The notes beneath the pieces were generated by a model. That model had not been told where the DNA came from, searched no databases, and saw nothing but the letters and a program-made list of their open reading frames with translations. Source: Cerina litoralis (lineage in GTDB: Bacteria > Bacteroidota > Bacteroidia > Flavobacteriales > Flavobacteriaceae). Taken from it: DNA of 64,000 nucleotides. A program made the position numbers and the translations under genes. Every line of letters starts with the position of its first letter. Position 1 is the stretch's first letter. Below are positions 18,051 through 25,983 of the stretch, in pieces. The stretch is from assembly GCA_022008415.1 (NCBI GenBank), contig JAIRBC010000019.1, forward strand, positions 40,673-104,672, given 5' to 3'.

Positions 18051-19733
18051 ATGGGTAATAAATCATTACTTGTCCTTCTCCTTGCTTCACTATTTATTTT
18101 ATTGCCCTGGGATGCGACGGCACAGCGTAAAGAAAAACATCGATCCGAACCGGAGCGGGCCAGTCATGTAGGCACCAGCCCCAAATTGGTCGTGGGAATC
18201 GTGGTTGATCAGATGCGTTACGATTACATAACCCGGTTTTGGGATCAATTCGGGGATGGGGGGTTTAGGCGTTTGGCCAATGAGGGATATAATTGCAGGA
18301 ACAATCATTTTAACTACGTACCAACCTTTACGGCACCTGGTCATGCCTCGGTATATACAGGCACCACACCTGCCACGCACGGCATTATTGGCAATGATTG
18401 GTACGATAAGGAATCTGGCAAGGAGGTTTATTGCGTGGAGGACGGTAACTACCGATCCGTAGGTACCACTTCAGGGGCCGGACAGATGTCTCCCCACAGA
18501 TTGGAGACCACTACCATAACCGATCAGTTGCGTTTGCACACCAATATGAGAGGAAAGGTTATTGCCATATCGTTAAAGGATAGGGCAGCCGTACTACCAG
18601 GTGGCCATATAGCCAACGCGGCATACTGGTTCCAAGGTGGAGACGAGGGAAACTGGATCAGTAGTTCCTTCTATATGTCCGAGCTACCAAAGTGGGTAAG
18701 GGACTTTAACGCAGCTAAGAGTGTTTCCCAGTACAAAAAACCTTGGAATACCCTTAAAAATATAAACGATTACGTGGTAAGCATCCCGGACAACAATAAG
18801 TATGAAGGGCTATTTAAAGGTGAAAATGCTCCAGTGTTCCCGCATGATCTACCCAGTTTGTGGATGGAAAATGGCCAGTACAGCTTATTGAAATCTACAC
18901 CGTTCGGCAATAGCCTAACGGTAGATTTTGCATTGGTGGCGCTCGATGCCGAAAAATTGGGAGAGGACGATATTACCGACTTTTTAGCTGTGAGTTTCTC
19001 TAGTACCGATTATGTGGGGCATATGTACGGAGTAGCTTCAAAGGAAGTGGAGGACACCTATTTGCGTTTAGACAAAGACCTGGAACGCTTGCTGGATGCC
19101 TTGGACAAAAAGGTGGGGAAAGGGGAATATACCCTTTTCTTAACTGCCGATCATGCCGCGGTAAACGTACCCCAATATTTAAAGGATTTAAATGTGGTCG
19201 CCGGGTACATGGATGCCGGGAATCTTAAGTCCAAGCTAAAGGAATTTGCAAAATTCACCTTTGGTACCGACGACTTAATCCGGAATATTTCAAATTTCCA
19301 AGTTTTTTTGGATCACAAAGTGATGTATAACCTCGATTTGAGTCCGCAGGAGGTAGAGGAGACCCTAGCTAAGGAATTATTGGGCTATTCTGGAGTTTAT
19401 CGAGTGTATACGGGGTACCAGATGTGGCATAATGGATATACTGAGGGGATGGCCAATTCGGTTCAGAATGGATTCAACCAAAAACGTTCCGGTGATGTTA
19501 TTTTTGTGATGAGCCCGGCGACTTTAACTGGGTCGAGAACAGGGACGAGTCATGGGTCGCCGTTTAGTTATGACACCCATGTGCCCTTGCTGTTCTATGG
19601 AAAGGGGATCCAAACGGGAAATACCGTAAAAAGGACCGTAATACCCGATATTGCACCCACAATTGCGGCCCTTTTGGGCATTGAGTTCCCCAGTGGAACT
19701 ACGGGCGTACCTATTTCAGAAGTGCTGAAATGA
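18051..19733 (+). CDS. pafA: PafA-type alkaline phosphatase, secreted
   Basis: 560 aa with a signal peptide ending near DATAQ. KLVVGIVVDQMRYDYI is the metal-binding start. PTFTAPGHASVYTG gives the Thr nucleophile (Thr94), GIIGNDW gives Asn115 and SLKDRAA gives Lys176/Arg178. This matches the Thr/Asn/Lys/Arg set of flavobacterial PafA, a broad phosphomonoesterase that does not depend on phosphate-starvation control; later metal ligands are in SSTDYVGH, TADHAA and GTSHGSPF. It should release phosphate from organic phosphoesters in the periplasm. The spacing of the key residues makes PafA more likely than a phosphodiesterase. Confidence 0.85.
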   Translation: MGNKSLLVLLLASLFILLPWDATAQRKEKHRSEPERASHVGTSPKLVVGIVVDQMRYDYITRFWDQFGDGGFRRLANEGYNCRNNHFNYVPTFTAPGHASVYTGTTPATHGIIGNDWYDKESGKEVYCVEDGNYRSVGTTSGAGQMSPHRLETTTITDQLRLHTNMRGKVIAISLKDRAAVLPGGHIANAAYWFQGGDEGNWISSSFYMSELPKWVRDFNAAKSVSQYKKPWNTLKNINDYVVSIPDNNKYEGLFKGENAPVFPHDLPSLWMENGQYSLLKSTPFGNSLTVDFALVALDAEKLGEDDITDFLAVSFSSTDYVGHMYGVASKEVEDTYLRLDKDLERLLDALDKKVGKGEYTLFLTADHAAVNVPQYLKDLNVVAGYMDAGNLKSKLKEFAKFTFGTDDLIRNISNFQVFLDHKVMYNLDLSPQEVEETLAKELLGYSGVYRVYTGYQMWHNGYTEGMANSVQNGFNQKRSGDVIFVMSPATLTGSRTGTSHGSPFSYDTHVPLLFYGKGIQTGNTVKRTVIPDIAPTIAALLGIEFPSGTTGVPISEVLK

Positions 19734-19832
19734 TGCTGTAGACACTATAAATACCGACGTATCTACTTGAGTTGCCCGTGCAATTTGTTTTAAAGGAAAT
19801 TAAATTCAGATCATAACCATAAATATTTACAA

Positions 19833-21206
19833 GTGAAAAAATTAAAAATTATTGTATTGGCCATGGGGCTTGTTTCTATGACCCAGGTACTGGCCCAAGA
19901 AAATTGGGAAATGCTTTTTAATGGAAAGGACCTGTCCAATTTTGAGCAGCTCAACGGAAAGGCCCAGTATAAAATCGAGAACGGGGAACTTATCGGAATA
20001 TCAAGGTTAAATACCCCCAACAGTTTTATGGCCACCAAAAAAAAGTATGGGAACTTTATCCTGGAGTTTGATGTTTGGGTAGAAAATGGTCTCAATTCGG
20101 GAGTTCAGTTTCGAAGTTTAAGCTCGTCCGACTATATGGGTGGCAGGGTGCACGGATATCAGTGTGAAATTGAGACAAGCCCGAGAAAATGGGCGGGAGG
20201 GATATACGATGAGGCGCGTAGGGGTTGGCTATACCCCTTGACTCTTAATCCCAAGGGCCAGATGGCCTTTATTAACGGACAGTGGAATCACTACAGGATA
20301 GAGGCCATTGGTCCCAACATAAGAACCTGGATCAATGGGGTGCAATGTGCCAATTTGGTTGATGATATGACCCCCGAAGGATTTATTGCCTTCCAAGTTC
20401 ATGGTATCGGTGATAAGGACCACGAGGGCAAGGTGGTAAAATGGAAGAATATTCGGATAATGACCACCGATCTGGAGAGAAACCGCAATACGGTTGATCC
20501 CGATGTGCGAGAAATCAGTTATTTGGTAAACCAACTGACAGAAAACGAAAAGCGCAAGGGTTGGCGTCTGCTTTGGGACGGCAAGACCACCGACGGATGG
20601 CGCGGGGCCAAATTAGATAAGTTCCCCACCAAGGGATGGGAGTTAAATGATGGTATCCTGACGGTTCAAGCGGCCGACGGGGCCGAATCGGGAAATGGGG
20701 GAGATATCGTTACCGATGATTCCTTTAGCGATTTTGAACTGAGCTTGGAATTTAGGATTACCGAAGGTGCCAACAGCGGAATAAAATATTTTGTGGATCC
20801 AGGTCTTAACAAGGGAGACGGCTCCGCTATTGGACTGGAATTCCAGATTTTGGACGACGACAAACATCCGGATGCCAAAAAGGGAAAGAACGGCAATAGA
20901 ACCGTAGGATCTCTTTACGATTTAATCCGGGCGGAAAATGATGACAGCTCTAGAGGTAAAAACTTCAACGGGGTAGGCAAGTGGAACAATGCTAGAATTA
21001 TTGTTCACGGGGGCCATGTAGAACATTGGCTCAACAACATAAAAGTGGTAGAATTCGACCGGTTTAGCCAAATGTTCGAAGCCTTGGTGGAAAAGAGCAA
21101 ATACGAAAAGTGGGAGAATTTCGGTCGTCTGCCAGAAGGCCTTATCTTGCTGCAAGATCACGGTAACAAAGTAGACTTCCAAAGCATTAAAGTAAGGGAG
21201 TTTTAA
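19833..21206 (+). CDS. Double DUF1080 (3-keto-disaccharide hydrolase-like) secreted protein
   Basis: 457 aa, starting at GTG 19833, with a signal peptide ending at VLAQ. Two DUF1080 beta-jelly-roll domains follow, at about residues 24-215 ([24 protein letters not shown]) and 245-457 ([27 protein letters not shown]). The domain resembles concanavalin-like lectin/glucanase folds, and some members hydrolyse 3-keto-glycosides made by oxidoreductases. It sits 12 bases before a DUF6807 gene and near a single-domain DUF1080 gene, which suggests one pathway. Confidence 0.86.
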   Translation: MKKLKIIVLAMGLVSMTQVLAQENWEMLFNGKDLSNFEQLNGKAQYKIENGELIGISRLNTPNSFMATKKKYGNFILEFDVWVENGLNSGVQFRSLSSSDYMGGRVHGYQCEIETSPRKWAGGIYDEARRGWLYPLTLNPKGQMAFINGQWNHYRIEAIGPNIRTWINGVQCANLVDDMTPEGFIAFQVHGIGDKDHEGKVVKWKNIRIMTTDLERNRNTVDPDVREISYLVNQLTENEKRKGWRLLWDGKTTDGWRGAKLDKFPTKGWELNDGILTVQAADGAESGNGGDIVTDDSFSDFELSLEFRITEGANSGIKYFVDPGLNKGDGSAIGLEFQILDDDKHPDAKKGKNGNRTVGSLYDLIRAENDDSSRGKNFNGVGKWNNARIIVHGGHVEHWLNNIKVVEFDRFSQMFEALVEKSKYEKWENFGRLPEGLILLQDHGNKVDFQSIKVREF

Positions 21207-21218
21207 AAATTTAATCGT

Positions 21219-22298
21219 ATGAAAATGATTCTTAGAAGTATTTTGCTGCTGTTGTCCATTGCGTTGGTCACAGCTTGTAAGGATAAAAAAAAAGAGGTAG
21301 AAACACAAATGGCAGAAGTTGAAGCTACGGTGCCTACAGTCCGTTTTGTAAAAGATTTGGAGCATAAAAAGATTGCTGTATTTTTGAACGGTACGTTGTT
21401 CACCAATTACATATACGATGGAAGTACGCCCAAGCCGGTGTTATACCCTTTAATTACCCGAAGCGGAAAAACCTTGACCCGTGGATTTCCATTTGAGCCC
21501 AGGCCAGGGGAAAGGGTAGACCATCCGCATCACGTTGGGTTGTGGTTTAACTATGGCAATGTGAACGGACTGGATTTTTGGAACAATTCTTTTGCGATTC
21601 CGGAGGATAAAAAGGACGCGTATGGTACTATTGTCCCAGAGCAAATTGTTTCACTCGATTCGGTCAATGGGATTTTAACTACAAAATCACTTTGGCAATC
21701 GCCCGACGGGGTCGATCTGATCGAGGAAACGACCCGTTTTTACTTTTCGGAGATCGGCAACACCAGACAAATCGATAGGGTCGCCACCCTAAAAGCCTTG
21801 GAAGACGTAGAATTTAAGGATAACAAGGAAGGGATGTTGGGTGTTAGAGTGGCAAGGCAGTTGGAAATGCCTTCGGACAAGCCGGATATCTTTACCGATG
21901 CAAATGGGATCGCCACAGAAGTCAAAGCTTTGGACAATAGTGGGGTTACCGGGAACTATCTAACCAGTGAAGGAAAGACGGGGGACGATGCCTGGGGCAC
22001 CAGGGCCAAATGGACGACACTATACGGTACCATGAACAAGGAGCCCGTATCCATTACCATTCTGGACAATCCCCAAAACATAGGTTATCCCACGTATTGG
22101 CATGCCCGGGGATATGGGCTTTTTGCTGCCAATCCTTTGGGACAGGCGGTTTTTTCCGATGGAAAGGAAACCCTCGATTACAAATTAAAAAAAGGGAATT
22201 CGGTGACCTTTAAATATCGTATCTTGATCCACAACGGAACGGAACTGGCCAAGGAGCAATTGGATAGTACTTTTGTCAATTTTTCTAAGGAAGAATAG
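21219..22298 (+). CDS. DUF6807 lipoprotein (often labelled PmoA-like)
   Basis: 359 aa lipoprotein: hydrophobic start then LVTACK with Cys20. The conserved core is visible: VLYPLITRSGKTLTRGFPFE, GERVDHPHHVGLWFNYGNVN, FWNNS and the late PTYWHARGYGLFAANPLGQ. Relatives are often named methane oxygenase PmoA by weak similarity; that is almost certainly misleading, since methane oxidation makes no sense here. Clustering with DUF1080 genes points to carbohydrate processing, reaction unknown. Confidence 0.8.
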   Translation: MKMILRSILLLLSIALVTACKDKKKEVETQMAEVEATVPTVRFVKDLEHKKIAVFLNGTLFTNYIYDGSTPKPVLYPLITRSGKTLTRGFPFEPRPGERVDHPHHVGLWFNYGNVNGLDFWNNSFAIPEDKKDAYGTIVPEQIVSLDSVNGILTTKSLWQSPDGVDLIEETTRFYFSEIGNTRQIDRVATLKALEDVEFKDNKEGMLGVRVARQLEMPSDKPDIFTDANGIATEVKALDNSGVTGNYLTSEGKTGDDAWGTRAKWTTLYGTMNKEPVSITILDNPQNIGYPTYWHARGYGLFAANPLGQAVFSDGKETLDYKLKKGNSVTFKYRILIHNGTELAKEQLDSTFVNFSKEE

Positions 22299-22469
22299 GC
22301 AATTACCTTCTTGGAGCCATCGCATTGGGACCTTTAATTAAAATTTTATCCGGCATAGGGATAAGTTTGTTCCCGCAGTTTATGGGCTTAAACCAGCTCG
22401 ATCAAAATAAGTCAGAGTTAAATACATGGAATCTACCGGAATCAAACAATAATTTGAAAATTCACACAA

Positions 22470-23075
22470 ATGAAATTGAAACTATTACTTTTTCTGGGCA
22501 TCCTAATTAGCATTGGGGTACAGGGCCAAACGACCGACCCTAAAATGAAATCCCTCTTCAACGGAAAGGACCTTAAACACTGGAAGGTTCCCGATAACAA
22601 TATCTGGTGGACGGTAAAGGACGGAATCCTTTATGGCCATAGTGATCCAACCAAAACCGGTTCCTACCTTTGGACCAAATCCGAATATAAGGATTTTGTA
22701 GTGCAGCTCGATTTTAAGTTTGGGGAAGGTACCGTAGATTCGGGGATTTTTATGCGAGGGGAAGACGCCAGAAATCCACAGATCCAGATCGGAATTTCCG
22801 GTTCCCTTAAAAGGGATATGACCGCTTCCCCCTATGTGCCAAAACGGGGTTACCCAGTTGAAGCAAAAGGCGTCCGACAATTGTTGAAAAAAAATGATTG
22901 GAACACCCTAAAGGCCCGAGCCGTTGGGAATACATATACGGTATGGCTCAACGGCAAGGAAGTGATGAACTATACCTTGGACAATGCTAATTTGGAAGGT
23001 CCGGTAGGGTTGCAGGTGCACCCTGGGAAAGATATGTCTATTGCCTTTAAAAATATTTCACTGGCCAAGTTGTAG
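22470..23075 (+). CDS. Single-domain DUF1080 secreted protein
   Basis: 201 aa with a signal peptide ending at VQGQ. One DUF1080 domain: MKSLFNGKDLKHWKVP, DSGIFMRGEDARNPQIQI, YTVWLNGKEVMNY and the ending GPVGLQVHPGKDMSIAFKNI. Like the double-domain gene upstream it may act on keto-sugars or bind glycans. It follows the DUF6807 gene after 171 bases that show no clear feature, and converges on a glycosyltransferase gene 19 bases away. Confidence 0.86.
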   Translation: MKLKLLLFLGILISIGVQGQTTDPKMKSLFNGKDLKHWKVPDNNIWWTVKDGILYGHSDPTKTGSYLWTKSEYKDFVVQLDFKFGEGTVDSGIFMRGEDARNPQIQIGISGSLKRDMTASPYVPKRGYPVEAKGVRQLLKKNDWNTLKARAVGNTYTVWLNGKEVMNYTLDNANLEGPVGLQVHPGKDMSIAFKNISLAKL

Positions 23076-23094
23076 CTTTAAAGGAGTTTGGGGG

Positions 23095-23955
23095 TTATCG
23101 GAACAGCTTTTTTTTGATATTCCGCCACCTTAGACTTCGGATAAAATCCCCCTCTTCCTTCGCCACCAAAAAAGAATCCTTGCCCTTTTTTGAGGATAGG
23201 TACCCTTGAATATTATCGAATAGGGACTGAACATTTCTTTGTTTCCATGCCATTTTTGCAGACGCGATAAAACTAATCCAAAACCCATAGCGCATGCGGT
23301 ACATGGCCTTGCCCTGTAAGTATTTGGCTTTGGAATTGTAGGCGTTTCCGGTAGGTCGCAAGTGTTTTACTTTCAAAGTTTCTTCGGTATAAATATCGAA
23401 ACCGTGGTACCTGGCCAAGAGCTCGTCTACCGTATCCCATCCCATAGCGCTTTTAAGTCCGCCGATTGCCGTAAAACAGGCTTGCGTGTACGCTTTAAAG
23501 GCCCCCCTAACGTGATCGTTGTTCATGGGATGGTTTAGGTACCATTTACCGTCGGTGTTTTGTTCGTATGCAAATCCCCCAGCTATTCCAATCTTGGGAT
23601 TGTTCTTGAATATAGTGGAAATTTTTTCGAAGTAGTTGTCGGGCAAAATAATGTCGGCATCCAATTTAACCAGAAAGCCGTAACTGGCCGGAATTTTACC
23701 TAATCCTTTATTGAAGGCGTTAATGACCTTGCTTCCGGGCATATGGGTGGAGGACGATGTGATGTTAATTTTTTGGAAAATGCCATTTTGGGCAGTAAAA
23801 CTATCCATGATGTCCTCGGTAGTATCGGTAGAATTGTCGTTGACCAAGAATACTTTTTGTGGCAGAAGGGTCTGGTCTAGGATAGAGTCTAGCGTGCTGG
23901 CCAAAAATGCCTCCTCGTTATGGGCGGGGATGATGATGTAGTAATTCAAGTCCAA
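23095..23955 (-). CDS. Glycosyltransferase family 2
   Basis: 286 aa, soluble GT-A fold. YYIIIPAHNEEAFLASTLDS and VFLVNDNSTDTTEDI are the nucleotide-sugar binding start; KLDADIILP is the DxD metal site; GWDTVDEL matches the acceptor-side ED-type motif. It transfers a sugar to a glycan or lipid acceptor, probably for surface polysaccharide. It is preceded by a methyltransferase gene on the same strand, 51 bases upstream. Confidence 0.9.
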   Translation of the reverse strand: MDLNYYIIIPAHNEEAFLASTLDSILDQTLLPQKVFLVNDNSTDTTEDIMDSFTAQNGIFQKINITSSSTHMPGSKVINAFNKGLGKIPASYGFLVKLDADIILPDNYFEKISTIFKNNPKIGIAGGFAYEQNTDGKWYLNHPMNNDHVRGAFKAYTQACFTAIGGLKSAMGWDTVDELLARYHGFDIYTEETLKVKHLRPTGNAYNSKAKYLQGKAMYRMRYGFWISFIASAKMAWKQRNVQSLFDNIQGYLSSKKGKDSFLVAKEEGDFIRSLRWRNIKKKLFR

Positions 23956-23983
23956 GTTCTTGTGTCAATCCCAAACTCAAAAA

Positions 23984-24011
23984 GGTTGTGAGTTCGGGGT
24001 TATGGGTTATG
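23984..24011. repeat. Period-7 tract carrying the methyltransferase stop codon
   Basis: Plus-strand units GGTTGTG, AGTTCGG, GGTTATG, GGTTATG. On the minus strand the repeated ATAACCC holds the TAA stop (24009-24007) of the methyltransferase gene. Confidence 0.6.
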
Positions 24012-24558
24012 AGTGTCTTTTAATTTTGCCTGCTGCTACTTTCCTTTCTGCATAAACAATATAGTACCTAGGGGTAAAACGTCTTAGAAGCGGCCGTATC
24101 CCCAGTTTTTTGATGGGGTTGGTCCATTTTGCCCTGTCCTTGATTTCCCAGCCCGAGGCTTCCAACAACCAGTCGAACTGCCAGTCCTCGAATTCGTGGT
24201 AATGTCGGTCCCAGGGATCTGTCTTGCTTTGGTATGCGGGTGAAAACCACAATCTCAAAGGGATGCTCGCCACTAACTTGTCGGCCTTTATTTCTCGAAG
24301 AACGTTGAAGGGGGCCAATAGATGTTCAAAGATCTCGAAAGCGGTGACCACTTGGGCACCGGAACCGGCGACCGTTGCAAAATCTTTATCCAAATCCTCG
24401 CCTTTAGTGTTTTCCACGCTATATCCTTGTTCCTTCAGTATGGTGGAAAATGGATTCTCCACACCAAGATCTAAGATCGATTGGTCTTTTGAAATATGTT
24501 TTTTTAAAAAGGAAAGAGTATGGCTGAAGCGTTTGCTGGGATAGGTGTTTTCGTACAT
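24007..24558 (-). CDS. SAM-dependent methyltransferase-like protein
   Basis: 183 aa. SILDLGVENPFSTILKEQGY is motif I of class I methyltransferases, VVTAFEIFEHLLAPFNVLRE is the post-motif region and LVASIPLRLWF a later strand. HEFEDWQFDWLLEASGWEI matches the end of many glycan or lipid methyltransferases. The substrate is unknown; proximity to the glycosyltransferase suggests surface glycan modification. The last codons and stop lie in a period-7 tract. Confidence 0.78.
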   Translation of the reverse strand: MYENTYPSKRFSHTLSFLKKHISKDQSILDLGVENPFSTILKEQGYSVENTKGEDLDKDFATVAGSGAQVVTAFEIFEHLLAPFNVLREIKADKLVASIPLRLWFSPAYQSKTDPWDRHYHEFEDWQFDWLLEASGWEIKDRAKWTNPIKKLGIRPLLRRFTPRYYIVYAERKVAAGKIKRHS

Positions 24559-24753
24559 AAACTTGGGTCGGCCACAAGGGCTATAGTGCTATTTGGATTA
24601 AACGTTATAAAAATCGATACAAGGCTAAATGACTAAGTAAAAAGGTCAAAAAAGGTTAAATAGATAGCAATACACAAGTATCCTTTATCTTTTTGTCTTT
24701 TATCAAAGTTAACTAAGTTGCGATTGAATTTGCCAGGACAACCAATGAACCGC

Positions 24754-25812
24754 TTACACCTTATATACCATGGCGTTGATATTCATTCCGGCACCAACGC
24801 TTGCAAAGATAACAATATCCCCTTTTTGTATCGACTGATTTTCCAATTCTCCCTTTTTTACCATATCGAACAACGTGGGGATTGTCGCTACGGAACTATT
24901 TCCCAATAAATGAATGTTCATCGGCATAATGCCGTCGGGCATCTCCATCCCATACAATTGGTAAAATCGCTTTACGATGGCGTCGTCCATTTTTTCGTTG
25001 GCCTGGTGGATAAATACCTTCTTTACGTTGCTTATAGCTATACCGCTGCTGTCCAAGCATTCCTTCATGGCTTTCGGCACATAGGTGACGGCAAATTCGT
25101 AGATCTTACGGCCGTACATTTTAATGTATTTTGTACCGTTGGCCAAGGTGGGGTCATAGGAATCGCCCATAAATAAATACTTTGCTTCCTCTTCTGCGTA
25201 GGTGGCGGAGATGTGGGAAATAAACTCGCTTCCCGAGGTGGTGGGTTCTATAATGGCCGCTCCTGCACCATCGGAATAGATCATGGAATCCCTGTCATGG
25301 GCATCGATAACGCGCGAAAGGGTTTCCGCTCCAATGACCAGGCATTTTTTGGCCATGCCACTTTTAATAAAGGATTGGGCCTGAATTGCGCCTTGTATCC
25401 AACCGGGACACCCAAAAAGAACATCGTAGGCAACACATTTTGGATTTTTTATCCGGAGTTGGTGTTTAACCCTGGTAGCTAAACTCGGCACGGTATTGCC
25501 TTGGAATTTTCCAAAAGGAACGTCCCCAAAATTATGGGCAAAGATGATTTGATCCAACTCTTCCCTATCCGCATCTGCATCGGCTATGGCCGTTTCTGCA
25601 GCCAAGAACCCCATATCGGAAGTGTTCATATCATTTTTGGCATAGCGTCTTTCCCCGATTCCTGTAATCGATTTAAATTTTTCAATGAGGACCTCGTTGG
25701 AATGCTGAAATGGGGTGCCATCGGTGTTTAGAAAATTATGATGGCCAAAATCCCTGTTGTTGGTAACAAGGGTAGGCAGGTAGCAACCCGTACCCGTTAT
25801 ACCTATATTCAT
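24754..25812 (-). CDS. 3-oxoacyl-ACP synthase III-like (FabH-related) protein
   Basis: 352 aa thiolase-fold enzyme. YDVLFGCPGWIQG holds the active Cys (about Cys135), VFIHQANEKMDD the His and LLGNSSVATIPTLFDMV the Asn of the Cys-His-Asn triad. AAIIEPTTSGSEF corresponds to the middle domain. It is longer than housekeeping FabH, with N-terminal NNRDFGHHNFLNTDGTPF, so it may condense a special acyl group rather than start ordinary fatty acids. It lies downstream of gcvP beyond a strong terminator, so it probably has its own promoter. Confidence 0.88.
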   Translation of the reverse strand: MNIGITGTGCYLPTLVTNNRDFGHHNFLNTDGTPFQHSNEVLIEKFKSITGIGERRYAKNDMNTSDMGFLAAETAIADADADREELDQIIFAHNFGDVPFGKFQGNTVPSLATRVKHQLRIKNPKCVAYDVLFGCPGWIQGAIQAQSFIKSGMAKKCLVIGAETLSRVIDAHDRDSMIYSDGAGAAIIEPTTSGSEFISHISATYAEEEAKYLFMGDSYDPTLANGTKYIKMYGRKIYEFAVTYVPKAMKECLDSSGIAISNVKKVFIHQANEKMDDAIVKRFYQLYGMEMPDGIMPMNIHLLGNSSVATIPTLFDMVKKGELENQSIQKGDIVIFASVGAGMNINAMVYKV

Positions 25813-25926
25813 ACAAAATTTATTATGGGTTCAATTGTTGGAAAGATATGGAAAGCAGGGACCATTTTCCAGCCGATGGCCAATTGATTACGACGTTCAA
25901 TACTGGAAGAAACGGTCCCAATGCCT

Positions 25927-25957
25927 AAAAAAAAGCCCCCTATATGCTAGAGGAGGC
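25927..25957 (-). terminator. Intrinsic terminator of gcvP
   Basis: On the minus strand GCCTCCTCTA and TATAGGGGGC form nine of ten pairs (one G-U pair, one mismatch) around a 3-nt loop, followed by eight T. It starts 27 bases after the gcvP stop. Confidence 0.88.
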
Positions 25958-25983
25958 CATAAAGTACTTGTTTTGTGGGCTTG

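Noticed and set aside
21219..22298. Methane monooxygenase subunit PmoA
   Set aside because: The protein is a lipoprotein of the DUF6807 type in a sugar-processing context; no other methane-oxidation gene is present.
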